A DNA stretch of 44,553 nt, taken from contig DKIV01000007.1 of assembly GCA_002454425.1 (NCBI GenBank), positions 85,203-129,755 on the forward strand, in the 5' to 3' direction. The notes below the pieces were generated by a model. It saw nothing but the letters and a program-made list of their open reading frames with translations, had not been told where the DNA came from and ran no database searches. This document shows, piece after piece, positions 25,231 to 33,945 of this stretch (its first letter is position 1; each line of letters starts with the position of its first letter). The translations under genes and the position numbers were made by a program. Source of the DNA: Sphingobacteriaceae bacterium UBA6709. Its GTDB lineage: Bacteria > Bacteroidota > Bacteroidia > Sphingobacteriales > Sphingobacteriaceae.

Positions 25231-25593
25231 GCTAAGGTCTGTAAGCCGGGTTCTGTACTCTGAAAGAGTTTCTATCATTAATCTAGGCATTGCATTGCTA
25301 CAATGCTCAAACGACCTACCCGCTGGCACAAAGTATAATCTTACAAAGACGAGCAGCCTCTAATTACCAGCTTATTTAGTCTTTCAACTCCCGGGGTTTA
25401 CCGCAATACATGTCGCCATGTAAGGCCGTGAGCTCTTACCTCACGTTTTCACCTTTTCCCGGCATATACCGGGTAGTCTGTTTTCTGTGGCACTTTCCGT
25501 ACACCCTGTCGGGTGCCCTTCCTGTTAGGAAGCGAGATGCTCTATGTTGCCCGGACTTTCCTCTTCGAACGAATGCCGAAGCGATAGAACGAC
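25231..25593 (-). ncRNA. rnpB: RNase P RNA
   Basis: Read on the minus strand, the universally conserved P4 halves are present: GAGGAAAGTCCGGGC near the 5' end, and ACAGAACCCGGCTTAC near the 3' end. Typical internal parts are GGTGAAAACGTGAGGTAAGAGC, GCCACAGAAAACAGAC, AAACCCCGGGAG and GCGGGTAGGTCGTTTGAGC. Length is about 363 bases. The 5' GGTC can pair with the 3' GACC as P1, which sets the ends to within a few bases. It is the catalytic subunit that trims tRNA 5' leaders. A promoter box lies at 25598-25605, and a terminator follows directly. Confidence 0.95.
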
Positions 25594-25597
25594 CATG

Positions 25598-25605
25598 CAA
25601 ATATA
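25598..25605 (-). promoter_or_regulatory. Promoter -7 box of rnpB
   Basis: The minus strand reads TATATTTG, an exact TAnnTTTG match ending 5 bases before the proposed RNA 5' end. This helps fix the start of rnpB near 25593. Confidence 0.7.
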
Positions 25606-25652
25606 CCATTATTTTATCAGTCGAAAATTCTATTATACTTTCGATCAACAGC

Positions 25653-26078
25653 CTACTTGCAGGAACTAAGATCCTTCACCAGCACATTGTCAGGATAGAG
25701 GCCTTGCTTATTGCCAAAACTATTAGTAATGAAGGTCACCACAGCCGCCAGATCGCCATCTGAAAGTTCACCATTGGCAGGCATCACCGTATCAAAGTTC
25801 TTCCCGTGAATGACCAAGGTATCAGCAATACCATGCCGGATGGAGCAGGCTAGTCGACTTTTATTCTTCTTCAAAAACGCGGTATCCGTCAGGGGAGGTA
25901 TCAATAAAGCCAACCCCTCGCCATCTGTGCCGTGGCAATTGGCACAGTGGCTTTCATAGATAAGTTTACCCGTGGTGAAAGCGCGCGCGTATACGACGTC
26001 GTTCTCTCCCTGACAGGCATATAGAAATATTACGGCAATTACTGCTGAAATCAATAAGATGCTATTTCTTCGAACCAT
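25653..26078 (-). CDS. Membrane-anchored c-type cytochrome (lipoprotein)
   Basis: The 141-residue protein has a lipoprotein signal peptide ending in LYAC-Q (Cys22). A single class I cytochrome c domain follows: the haem site is CANCH in SHCANCHGTDGEG, and the distal methionine is likely in the TVMPANGELSD stretch. It would sit on the outer face of the inner membrane, or in the periplasm as a lipoprotein, and carry electrons. It overlaps the end of the upstream SCO gene by 17 bases, so the pair is coupled. SCO plus small cytochrome c units in this phylum usually relate to cytochrome oxidase copper supply or to a periplasmic electron branch; the exact partner is not visible here. Confidence 0.88.
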   Translation of the reverse strand: MVRRNSILLISAVIAVIFLYACQGENDVVYARAFTTGKLIYESHCANCHGTDGEGLALLIPPLTDTAFLKKNKSRLACSIRHGIADTLVIHGKNFDTVMPANGELSDGDLAAVVTFITNSFGNKQGLYPDNVLVKDLSSCK

Positions 26079-26715
26079 GATATTCCTGCAATAGCAAATC
26101 CATATCCTTCATCAGCTGATCCACCGCTTCAGACTGAGTGCCATCATAAGCGCCTCTGATTCGTTTCTTCTTATCCACAAGCACCAGCCACCCCTGATGG
26201 ACATAACCTCCGGGCGCTTGTCCATCTTCTTTTACCGAAACCAGATAATGCTTCTCCGCAAGCGTATATACAGAGTCACGGCTACCTCTCAAAAACTCCC
26301 ATTGTGTACCACTCACCCCCAGCTTTTCAGCATACTTCTTCAAGATAGCAGGAGTATCGTGTTTGTAATCAATAGTGTGCGAGGCAAACATCACCTCCTC
26401 ATTACCTTTATACTTCTCATATACTTTAAGCATATTGCGGTGCATAATAGGACAAATTGAGGGACAGGTTGTAAAGAAGAAGTCAGCTACATATATCTTA
26501 TTATCAAAATTGTGAGCCGTAACCTGAGCGCTATCCTGATTAACAAAATTAAAATCTGGAATCGTTTGATAAACCGTATCGATTATCGTTTTGCCGTCTA
26601 CCGTTCGTTCTACAGCTTCACGATTTCCAAATATGGGCAGCGTTTTACTTTCATTGCCTCCACAGGAAGTTAATAAAGCCAGGGCCGCTAGTGGTAAATA
26701 ATTCAGTGCTTTCAT
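26062..26715 (-). CDS. SCO1/SenC-family copper chaperone lipoprotein
   Basis: The protein is about 217 residues, starting at the ATG at 26715 (MKALNYLPLA); the 16 extra upstream codons overlap the region just after the promoter. It has a lipobox LLTSC with Cys18. The thioredoxin-fold SCO domain has the copper ligands Cys84 and Cys88 (TTCPSICP) and His173 (GYVHQGWL). SCO proteins deliver copper to the CuA centre of cytochrome c oxidase or act as thiol oxidoreductases. Its stop overlaps the cytochrome c gene, and the two share the promoter at 26744. Confidence 0.9.
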   Translation of the reverse strand: MKALNYLPLAALALLTSCGGNESKTLPIFGNREAVERTVDGKTIIDTVYQTIPDFNFVNQDSAQVTAHNFDNKIYVADFFFTTCPSICPIMHRNMLKVYEKYKGNEEVMFASHTIDYKHDTPAILKKYAEKLGVSGTQWEFLRGSRDSVYTLAEKHYLVSVKEDGQAPGGYVHQGWLVLVDKKKRIRGAYDGTQSEAVDQLMKDMDLLLQEYHGSKK

Positions 26716-26743
26716 TGCGTATTCATGTATTAGTACAATTGAA

Positions 26744-26751
26744 CAAATATA
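26744..26751 (-). promoter_or_regulatory. Promoter -7 box of the SCO-cytochrome c pair
   Basis: The minus strand reads TATATTTG, an exact match 28 bases before the ATG at 26715. It makes the longer upstream reading of the SCO gene unlikely. Confidence 0.65.
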
Positions 26752-26786
26752 TAAATCATGCACTTAAAGCAGAATTTTGGAAAATC

Positions 26787-27218
26787 TTAACTTAAGCCCT
26801 CAAAAGCCCGGATCTTGTCTCTTAGGAAGTCCGGAAAGCTCCTGACTGCACCCGCCTGATAGTCGTAAAACATACATTCGCATTCTGCCCGGGCACACAA
26901 TACTTCTTTCTCGCCTTTCATCACAACCAGCTGAAAGCTGAAATTCACGCTTCTATGGTTTAGATTGTGAGCCTTCACATAAATATATAACATATCCGAG
27001 GCTCTCAGGGGGCGCAGATATTCGATAGATTGCTTAGAGATGATGATTCCCTGAGAATAGCCTTCCCAATTCGCGATATTCTTCCAGTATCCCGCCTGAG
27101 CTATCTCCAAATAAGTTAAAAACACATCGTGATTTACCATCCCGTACGCATTCATATCCCCAAATCTAATAGGCACACGCACCTTAAAATAGTAATCACA
27201 AGTCATAAATAACGCCAT
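26787..27218 (-). CDS. Acyl-CoA thioesterase of the 4HBT/YbgC type
   Basis: The 143-residue single hot-dog domain has the family start VRVPIRFGDMNAYGMVNHDVFLTYLEIA, in which the Asp of GDMN is the expected catalytic residue. It probably hydrolyses short or medium acyl-CoA thioesters in the cytoplasm; the substrate is unknown. Either ATG (27218 or 27206) could be the start. The gene is divergent from hsp20 across 129 bases. Confidence 0.85.
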   Translation of the reverse strand: MALFMTCDYYFKVRVPIRFGDMNAYGMVNHDVFLTYLEIAQAGYWKNIANWEGYSQGIIISKQSIEYLRPLRASDMLYIYVKAHNLNHRSVNFSFQLVVMKGEKEVLCARAECECMFYDYQAGAVRSFPDFLRDKIRAFEGLS

Positions 27219-27347
27219 ATTGTCATAGTAAAAATAAAAACAAATGCCACATTGTCCACTTTTTTAAAATATTCATCCGATTTCCGCAATGGCATCCAAA
27301 TTGAATAATCCTCTGAAAATTGATTAAAATAATAGGAGGAAATAAAA

Positions 27348-27782
27348 ATGGCACTAGTAAAGTTCACAAACAGTAACAACGGATTGAAACCTTGGTTTAA
27401 TGATGTTTTCGATTCATTCTTAAATGACTCATATATTTCTGATAGATTAACGTCAAGGGTTCCTGCCGTTAACATTGCCGAAAGCGATGGACAGTATCAT
27501 GTAGAGTTAGCGGTTCCTGGTCTCAAGAAGGAAGATTTTAAGATATCAGTAGAGAAAAACGTGCTGACCATAGGAGCAGAACAGCAGGCAGAGAAAAATG
27601 ATACTGGCAGAAGATATAGCAAAAAGGAATATAGTTATCAATCGTTCTCCCGGTCATTTACGCTTCCAGAAAGTGCTGATGCGGCAAATATATCCGCAAG
27701 TTACGTCGACGGTGTATTGAAAGTTGATATCGCTAAAAGAGAAGAAGCGAAAGAGGTTTCAAGACAAATAAACATTCAGTAG
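27348..27782 (+). CDS. Small heat-shock protein, Hsp20/alpha-crystallin family
   Basis: This 144-residue ATP-independent holdase has an N-terminal arm (LKPWFNDVFDSFLND), then the alpha-crystallin domain (VNIAESDGQYHVELAVPGLKKEDFKISVEKNVLTI) and the closing signature YVDGVLKVDIAK. A C-terminal IxI-like tail (INIQ) is short. It has an exceptionally strong Shine-Dalgarno sequence, AGGAGG, 11 bases before the ATG. That is rare in this phylum and suggests very efficient translation once induced. A terminator follows at 27811. Confidence 0.93.
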   Translation: MALVKFTNSNNGLKPWFNDVFDSFLNDSYISDRLTSRVPAVNIAESDGQYHVELAVPGLKKEDFKISVEKNVLTIGAEQQAEKNDTGRRYSKKEYSYQSFSRSFTLPESADAANISASYVDGVLKVDIAKREEAKEVSRQINIQ

Positions 27783-27810
27783 TATTCTGAATTATAGAAT
27801 ACTTATTGCA

Positions 27811-27838
27811 AGCCGGGGTTAAACAACTCCGGCTTTTT
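27811..27838 (+). terminator. Intrinsic terminator of hsp20
   Basis: AGCCGG (27811-27816) pairs with CCGGCT (27829-27834). Inner GTT/AAC pairs bring the stem to about ten pairs, and a T-run to 27838 follows. A second, weaker hairpin (AGTATTCT/AGAATACT, 27781-27803) overlaps the stop codon. Confidence 0.85.
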
Positions 27839-27950
27839 CTATTAAAGGAAACCGGGCCGCAAAAAATCCTTTCCCAATAACGTTATTTAAAAACCTATCA
27901 CTAACTTCATCGTTTGAACTTAAGCTTACATTGTTTACATCGAAACATCT

Positions 27951-27958
27951 TAATTTTG
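27951..27958 (+). promoter_or_regulatory. Possible promoter -7 box immediately before the gene at 27962
   Basis: TAATTTTG matches TAnnTTTG, with TTG at 27931-27933 upstream. It ends only 3 bases before the ATG at 27962. If it is used, the transcript would be leaderless or would start translation at a later codon. Confidence 0.4.
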
Positions 27959-27961
27959 AGC

Positions 27962-29269
27962 ATGCGCGATATATTAGAGACCAAAAGAAAAGCCTTAAAA
28001 ATCAATTTAGAACCAAGTATCTACGGAACGTTTGCTGAAATCGGGGCAGGACAGGAGGTCGCCCGAAACTTCTTTACCGCGGGAGCAGCTTCCGGAACTA
28101 TTGCAAAGACCATCTCTGCCTACGACATGGCGTTTAGCGATGAAATATATGGAAAAGAAGAATCTGGTCGCTATGTCAGTCAGTCGAGGATAGAGAAGAT
28201 GCTCGATCACGAGTTTCAACTTTTGGAAGAGCGACTCATCACTGATAAATATACTGAAAAGCGTTTCTTCGTACTTGCAAACACGGTTACTACACTGAAC
28301 TATAGCAAAACCAATGACCCTCACGGCTGGATGGGCATCAGGTTTCAAGACGAGGTGGGGGCGCCACCCAGCGACATGGTCATCCACTTGCGCCTGCTGG
28401 ATAGCGATACTACACTTCAACAAAACGTACTCGGCATTATTGGTGTAAATCTGGTATTTGCCGCCTACTTCCTGAATGCAGACATTCAAACGATGATTGA
28501 ATCGCTGGTTGACAATCTCTCTGTAGCATCAGTGGAAATTGATCTGGTAGACTTAAAAGGACCGGCGTTCAGCCACGTTAATGAGCGCCTTGCAAACCTG
28601 TATCTAATTGCCAAAGGCTTCTCTAGTGCCGCAGTGTTTGATCCTAAAGCGGAGGTATGTCAGGCTAAAGATCTTCTTTATAAGAAAGATGTAATGATTC
28701 TTCGCACGAAGTTCAAACAAAAGTCTACGCCAAACTTCGACCTCTTCAATAAGGCCGTAGAACAATTTAAGAAAAGTCAGTTGGTAAACGACGAGCGGAT
28801 CATTGTTCTTATTGAAGTACTCATGTCTAATCCTTTGGATGATGACCCGGATATCAATAACTCAGATCTCATGGAATTCGCCGCGCGGGCGGAAGAGCTG
28901 GCAACCACAGGAAATTACGTTATCGTTTCAAATTTTACGCGCAATCATAAACTTGCAGGATACCTGTCGCGATGCAAGCCGCACAGTGTAGGCATCTCAA
29001 CAAATATTGCCAACCTACGTCGTGTATTTGACGCTAGCCGATACAGTGAAGGGTATACGGATGAGCTTTTAGCCTATGTAAGCGACCTGTTCAGCAAAAA
29101 GGTAAAGCTCTACGCGTATCCATATCGTAGTAAAAACGACGATGAAATTGTCACAACAGCCAATATGCCGGTATCTGAGGAAGCGAGACCTCTCTTCGAC
29201 TTCCTTGTAAAAAACAGATATATAGAGGACATAGAAAATTACGACACCAAGTTCGTTAAAACGGTATAG
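27962..29269 (+). CDS. Conserved cytosolic protein of unknown function
   Basis: The protein is about 435 residues, starting at the ATG at 27962 (MRDILETKRKALKINLEPSIYGTFAEIGAGQEVARNFF). I recognise it as a widely conserved bacterial family without known function. From memory, some database entries label it a TonB-dependent receptor or a nicotinate-nucleotide adenylyltransferase. The sequence gives no support for either: there is no signal peptide, no beta-barrel pattern, no TonB box and no nucleotidyltransferase HxGH motif. It is a soluble alpha/beta-looking protein with conserved stretches GAGQEVARNFFTAGAASGTIAKT and NDPHGWMGIRFQ. It ends exactly where the opposite-strand gene ends, with no gap. 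Confidence 0.8.
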   Translation: MRDILETKRKALKINLEPSIYGTFAEIGAGQEVARNFFTAGAASGTIAKTISAYDMAFSDEIYGKEESGRYVSQSRIEKMLDHEFQLLEERLITDKYTEKRFFVLANTVTTLNYSKTNDPHGWMGIRFQDEVGAPPSDMVIHLRLLDSDTTLQQNVLGIIGVNLVFAAYFLNADIQTMIESLVDNLSVASVEIDLVDLKGPAFSHVNERLANLYLIAKGFSSAAVFDPKAEVCQAKDLLYKKDVMILRTKFKQKSTPNFDLFNKAVEQFKKSQLVNDERIIVLIEVLMSNPLDDDPDINNSDLMEFAARAEELATTGNYVIVSNFTRNHKLAGYLSRCKPHSVGISTNIANLRRVFDASRYSEGYTDELLAYVSDLFSKKVKLYAYPYRSKNDDEIVTTANMPVSEEARPLFDFLVKNRYIEDIENYDTKFVKTV

Positions 29270-29911
29270 CTAACAAGCTACATACAGTTCATCCTTTTCT
29301 GACTTGATAACTTTGACAAGGCCGGAAAGGATGAGCTTTACCATTAGCCGCTGTGCCTTCCTTCGCGGAAGCTTTACAAGTTTGCCCACTTCGCTTTCCT
29401 TTATACTTTCATGCTTCTCCAGGTACTGTAATAACTCCCTTTCCTTTTCCGAATATTCAATCAGAACCCCTTCATCCGCTGCCTGACCTCGAAGCACATC
29501 CACGACGATCTTGCTGGCCAGCAAACTCTTATCCTTAACGCGTACATATACCCACCATTTATTATCCTCGCCTAAGGCGTAATGAGGCTTTACATCACTT
29601 TCGCCGATAGTTGCTACCAGGACAATGCGATTATCAATATACACTTCCTCAAATATCGGATCCAGCGCCGGACGGCAGTAAAAATGTGCAGCTTTGGTTA
29701 TTACATATTTTTCCTCTTCCTCAGAACGTACACCTTTGATTTCTCCGTTATCATAAACTCCGACAAGAAGGCGTCCCCCGGTATTATTCGCAAAAGCTAC
29801 AAGCGTCTTCGCTATCTTAGCACAAGAAGGAATGGTTTTCTTAAAATCAAGATTGACACCTTCGCCCTCAATGATTAACTGCTTTATATTATATGGGCTC
29901 AAACGATTCAT
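29270..29911 (-). CDS. AlbA_2-domain (Schlafen-like) ATP-binding protein
   Basis: This 213-residue protein carries an AlbA_2 domain in its first ~130 residues. GEGVNLDFKKTIPSCAKIAKTLVAFANNTGGRLLVGVYDNGEIKGV has the E-x-DFK and AFANTxGG-type signatures. The C-terminal ~60 residues look like a winged helix (LLQYLEKHESIKESEVGKLVKLPRRKAQRLMVKLILSGLVKV), so a DNA-binding regulator is plausible. In this family the AlbA_2 domain is often fused to a helix-turn-helix, and the function is not established. It converges tail-to-tail with the preceding plus-strand gene with no intervening base. Confidence 0.82.
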   Translation of the reverse strand: MNRLSPYNIKQLIIEGEGVNLDFKKTIPSCAKIAKTLVAFANNTGGRLLVGVYDNGEIKGVRSEEEEKYVITKAAHFYCRPALDPIFEEVYIDNRIVLVATIGESDVKPHYALGEDNKWWVYVRVKDKSLLASKIVVDVLRGQAADEGVLIEYSEKERELLQYLEKHESIKESEVGKLVKLPRRKAQRLMVKLILSGLVKVIKSEKDELYVAC

Positions 29912-30005
29912 AGGCTCTAAAAATATAAGTAATAAATAGTTTCCAGCAAGTTAGTAAAGAAGCATTCGCTCAGACACGACCTGCTCTCACGCAACTCTAT
30001 AAGAT

Positions 30006-30464
30006 TTAAATCCTCTTTCTTACGTAAACAACGCTATTTACTTTTGCGCAAACCTCATTGCTCTTATCCATAATTGTAATAGGAAAAGACTTGATACACT
30101 TCTCACCCTTATCAATAATGCTGCATACTTCCGCCAGTTCATCGTCAGAAATCCGAATACTGAATCTCAGGGTGCCGTACCCCGGCTTTATAAAATCAAT
30201 ATCCGCAGCCTTTTGCCATACAACCAGCTTATAGCCACGTTTCGATAATAGCTGATGTAGCAACACTGCATAGAACGGATCTGCAGCAGCATAGATTGTG
30301 CCGCCAAAGATCGACTTGTTATAATTCATGTTCATCAAGCTTCTGATGATCTTTACATCCACACCGCGATAATCCTCATGAAACCCTATTGTCCAAATTC
30401 CTTGAAACAACAAAGGCGGATAAAAACGCATTATCCATTTCATCATACCCGGAGAAACTTGCAT
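30006..30464 (-). CDS. DUF4442 hot-dog-fold protein (putative thioesterase)
   Basis: The 152-residue protein has the DUF4442/YiiD-C-terminal type of hot-dog fold: MMKWIMRFYPPLLFQGIWTIGFHEDYRGVDVKI near the start, and NYNKSIFGGTIYAAADPFYAVLLHQLL in the middle. An acyl-thioester substrate is likely but unproven. It is monocistronic, with a promoter box at 30491-30498 and a start at the ATG at 30464. Confidence 0.78.
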   Translation of the reverse strand: MQVSPGMMKWIMRFYPPLLFQGIWTIGFHEDYRGVDVKIIRSLMNMNYNKSIFGGTIYAAADPFYAVLLHQLLSKRGYKLVVWQKAADIDFIKPGYGTLRFSIRISDDELAEVCSIIDKGEKCIKSFPITIMDKSNEVCAKVNSVVYVRKRI

Positions 30465-30490
30465 GGCTCAAACTAATAAATATTCCGCGA

Positions 30491-30498
30491 CAAACCTA
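30491..30498 (-). promoter_or_regulatory. Promoter -7 box of the DUF4442 gene
   Basis: The minus strand reads TAGGTTTG, an exact TAnnTTTG match, 26 bases before the ATG at 30464. Confidence 0.6.
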
Positions 30499-30710
30499 CT
30501 ATTAAACAGTAAATATATAGCACCCACCCGAAGCTTTTTACGGCTCGGTTGCTACGCAGGCGAGGCAAATTTTAGGTGCGGATTACAATAAATTTCTATG
30601 CTTTTTACAATTCACAGGCATTAAAGCTTTTATGATACCGTAATTTGGAGGCCTGAATAAATACAGGTAAAAACCTGCTTCAAAAAAATTTAACACCTAA
30701 AAAAAGCAAA

Positions 30711-31241
30711 ATGAAAAAACTGTCCCTTTCTTTGTTCAGTGTCCTCGGAATGGTCGCTGTAACCTTACTGTTCAGCATGAACACCATTGCCCAACCTAAA
30801 AAACCGGTACTAAGTCCTGCGGACAGTGTAAGCGGAAAGATAGGCAAGGCCAATGTTGAAATTAAGTATAGCAGTCCTTCAGTGAAAGGACGTCAAATCC
30901 TGGGAGCCCTTATTCCTTATGGAGAAGTTTGGCGCGCCGGTGCAAACGCCGCAACTACCTTCACCTCCGACAAAGACCTTAATGTTGAAGGAAAAACTCT
31001 TCCTGCGGGATCCTACTCATTCTTCGTTATTGCCAAGCAGTCGGGCAAATGGACAGTGGTATTTAATAAAGTAGCAAAGCAATGGGGCGCGTACAAATAC
31101 GATCAGGCACAGGACGCTCTACGTGTAGACGTAACTCCTAAAACAAGCAGCTCAAGTCAGGAGCGCCTGGTGTATGTCATCACTAAAAAAGGCTTCGAGC
31201 TGAAGTGGGAAAAAGTCGTTGTCCCTGTAGCTATAAAGTAA
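30711..31241 (+). CDS. Secreted DUF2911-domain protein
   Basis: The 176-residue protein has an N-terminal Sec signal peptide (about residues 1-27, hydrophobic core VLGMVAVTLLFSMNTIAQ). One DUF2911 domain follows: VEIKYSSPSVKGRQILGALIPYGEVWRAGANAATTF and LPAGSYSFFVIAKQSGKWTVVFNK are the domain signatures. It is expected in the periplasm. DUF2911 proteins are common in this phylum and have no known function. A short hairpin (CAGGT/ACCTG) lies in the leader around 30663-30677, and a terminator follows the gene. Confidence 0.88.
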   Translation: MKKLSLSLFSVLGMVAVTLLFSMNTIAQPKKPVLSPADSVSGKIGKANVEIKYSSPSVKGRQILGALIPYGEVWRAGANAATTFTSDKDLNVEGKTLPAGSYSFFVIAKQSGKWTVVFNKVAKQWGAYKYDQAQDALRVDVTPKTSSSSQERLVYVITKKGFELKWEKVVVPVAIK

Positions 31242-31258
31242 CAAGATCGTCCTCCAAT

Positions 31259-31305
31259 GAGCGCACCTTTCTGAAAAGCAATTTTTCCGGAAGGTGCGCT
31301 CTTAT
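31259..31305 (+). terminator. Terminator-like hairpin after the DUF2911 gene
   Basis: GAGCGCACCTT (31259-31269) pairs perfectly with AAGGTGCGCTC (31291-31301). The loop holds further A/T pairing. The U-tract is weak (TTAT). Confidence 0.65.
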
Positions 31306-31400
31306 ACCATTAGCATCTTTCGTTGATGCCCCCGCATAGCACTCATCACATCGAATTGCCTCTTTGCTCACCCATCCCAACACACAAACATCGTATCTAC

Positions 31401-33878
31401 ATGAACATTAGAAAGATATTCCTGATTCTGATCCTGCTTTATTTCAACTCCGCCTTCGCGCAACAACTCCGACCGGCGCCGGCAACAGATATCTATGGAA
31501 AAATCCAGCGCCTGAACACACTACTCAATGTCATGTATATCGCTGCTCATCCGGATGATGAAAACACAAGGCTTCTTAGTTGGCTTGCCAACGGTGAGCA
31601 TGCAAGCACAATATATCTTTCTCTTACGCGCGGTGATGGGGGGCAAAATATTATCGGCTCAGAGCAGGGCGCTGCACTGGGCCTTATTCGTACATATGAA
31701 TTGTTGGAAGCGCGGAAAATTGATGGCGCCCAACAGCTCTTCAGCAGGGCTATCGACTTTGGCTTTTCTAAGACTAAGGAAGAAACATTCACACATTGGA
31801 ACGCCGATCTCTTGACGCGGGATGTGGTGTGGTCGATACGCAAGTACCGACCCGACGTTATCATCTGTCGCTTTCCTCCGGACACCCGCGCGGGACATGG
31901 CCATCACGCAGCCTCTGCCGTAATTGCTCACGCCGCGTTTAGGGCTGCTGCAGATAAAAAGCGCTATCCCGATCAACTCAATAAATTCGACGCATGGCAA
32001 CCAGAGAGAATCTTGTTCAACACCTTCCGCTTTGGAAGCAATAATACCATCAATGACAATCAGCTAAAAATCAACACAGGGCAGTACAATGCTGGATTAG
32101 GGGAGGGTTACGGAGAACTTGCAGGCAGAAGCAGAAGCATGCACCATAGTCAGGGAGTAGGCACGCCATCCACCCCCGGCATTCAGCAAGAGTACTTCGA
32201 ACTTGTTGACGGCAAGCCTGCGAAAAGTTCTCTTTTCGACAACATAGACATTACTTGGGGACGCATTGCTCGCAAAGACATCGGCAATGACATCGCTCAG
32301 GTATTAAAAAATTATAATTACGGCGATCCTTCAGCAAGCGTGGTTACCTTATTGAACATCAGACAAAAGATCGCCCAACTTGCCGACCCTTTCTGGCGCC
32401 AGGTAAAACTTCGCGAAATCGATGAAATTATTCTCGACTGTTGCGGATTTATGGCGGAGCTCGTTACCACAAAACAGGAAGCCACCGCAGGACAAGCTTT
32501 GAACTTTCAACTGAACGCCATTGCCCGGGGACAAAGTAACATTCGCCTCCAGGGGCTGACATGGCAAGACCAAATACTGCCGATCAACACTGCCTTAGAT
32601 GCGGATATCCTGTTCAGCAAATCCAATTCGTTACGGCTGCCTGACAGTACTTCTCTTACCGAGCCGTATTGGCTTGCAAAATCACCTACAGACATTTCCC
32701 ATTATACCATTCCCGATGAGAAATTAACAGGAGTACCAGACATGCATAGCACACCTCAGGCAGGCCTTACACTAACGGTCGACTCCCGTAAATTTGAGGT
32801 TAGCCTGCCATTATCGTATAAACATCTGGATCCGATAAAAGGAGATATAACAGAGCCTCTGCGTATCGTACCGGCGGTGATCACAGGATTTACGCAACCT
32901 TTGTTCATCAACGAAAGTGGCAAGCCTGTAAATACCGCTGTTCACATAAAAACAATCGAAGCTCTGAAAAACGCCAGGATTGTTATCAAACAAGATACAA
33001 AAGTACTGAGCAGCCTTGAAAATATAAACCTTCCCGCGGGAACGGATACCGTGTATCAGCTGCAAATACCGGCAGGCCTTTTATCGGTAAAAGGAAATGA
33101 ACGCGCGCGACTTCTGCTTTCTGTGGAAACAGCCACGCAGCGCTTTAATAAAACGCAACACCTGATTCTTTACGACCACATCCCCGCACTACAATACTTC
33201 AGCACGGCATCCGCGAACGTGATTGCGAAAAACTGGAATATCTACACTGGTAAGGTCGGATTTATACAAGGTGCCGGCGATTATACTGCTGATTTCCTGC
33301 GTCAGGCCGGGCTCAACGTAGTCACCCTAAAGGAAATAGACTTCGCCTCTGCGGAGGCCTTGAAAGACTTCGATGTTATCATTACCGGTGTCCGTTCGGT
33401 AAATGTTGAAAAGCGCATGCAATACTGGCTTCCGGTACTTATGCAGTACGTACATAACGGCGGTCGTTTGGTCATGCAATATAACACCGTTCAGGAGTTG
33501 GCGACAACCAAAATGGGTCCCTATCCATTCTCAATATCAACCAAAAGAGTTACGGAAGAGGACGCGGACGTTCAATTTACAAATACATCATCGCCATTGC
33601 TGCTATCTCCCAATAAAATTACGCAAACCGACTTCGACAATTGGGTACAGGAGCGAGGATTATACTTCGCCGATACCTGGGACGATCATTATAAAACACT
33701 TTTTTCCATGCATGACAAGGATGAATCGCCTCTTGCCGGCGCCACCTTGTATTGCAATTACGGAAAGGGTACATACATCTATACATCTCTTTCATTCTTC
33801 CGACAGCTTCCCGCAGGAAACGTTGGAGCAATAAGATTATTAATGAATTTCCTTTCGAAAGACAAACAACCGAAATAA
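31401..33878 (+). CDS. Secreted PIG-L (LmbE-like) family deacetylase with C-terminal GATase1-like region
   Basis: The protein is about 825 residues, starting at the ATG at 31401 (MNIRKIFLILILLYF), which opens a clear Sec signal peptide ending at AFA-Q. An LmbE/PIG-L domain follows (about residues 30-270): the zinc motif is AAHPDDEN, and the second His motif is RAGHGHHAASAVIAH. Family members remove N-acetyl from GlcNAc-type substrates. The middle is beta-rich with no clear domain. The last ~200 residues (FIQGAGDYTADFLRQAG..., DFDVIITGVRS..., YVHNGGRLVMQYN) resemble a ThuA/glutamine-amidotransferase-like fold. A periplasmic role on a sugar or peptidoglycan-type substrate is plausible. The exact substrate is unknown. 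A small symporter cluster begins 67 bases downstream. Confidence 0.85.
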   Translation: MNIRKIFLILILLYFNSAFAQQLRPAPATDIYGKIQRLNTLLNVMYIAAHPDDENTRLLSWLANGEHASTIYLSLTRGDGGQNIIGSEQGAALGLIRTYELLEARKIDGAQQLFSRAIDFGFSKTKEETFTHWNADLLTRDVVWSIRKYRPDVIICRFPPDTRAGHGHHAASAVIAHAAFRAAADKKRYPDQLNKFDAWQPERILFNTFRFGSNNTINDNQLKINTGQYNAGLGEGYGELAGRSRSMHHSQGVGTPSTPGIQQEYFELVDGKPAKSSLFDNIDITWGRIARKDIGNDIAQVLKNYNYGDPSASVVTLLNIRQKIAQLADPFWRQVKLREIDEIILDCCGFMAELVTTKQEATAGQALNFQLNAIARGQSNIRLQGLTWQDQILPINTALDADILFSKSNSLRLPDSTSLTEPYWLAKSPTDISHYTIPDEKLTGVPDMHSTPQAGLTLTVDSRKFEVSLPLSYKHLDPIKGDITEPLRIVPAVITGFTQPLFINESGKPVNTAVHIKTIEALKNARIVIKQDTKVLSSLENINLPAGTDTVYQLQIPAGLLSVKGNERARLLLSVETATQRFNKTQHLILYDHIPALQYFSTASANVIAKNWNIYTGKVGFIQGAGDYTADFLRQAGLNVVTLKEIDFASAEALKDFDVIITGVRSVNVEKRMQYWLPVLMQYVHNGGRLVMQYNTVQELATTKMGPYPFSISTKRVTEEDADVQFTNTSSPLLLSPNKITQTDFDNWVQERGLYFADTWDDHYKTLFSMHDKDESPLAGATLYCNYGKGTYIYTSLSFFRQLPAGNVGAIRLLMNFLSKDKQPK

Positions 33879-33945
33879 CTCGTTAAGTATTTAATATGAC
33901 GGGGATTCCAGCAATCTCACGAAGCCCCGTACTAGCTAAAATATA

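Noticed and set aside
25410..25763. 117-residue plus-strand frame across 25410-25763
   Set aside because: It lies opposite the RNase P RNA and the end of the cytochrome c gene, both well supported.
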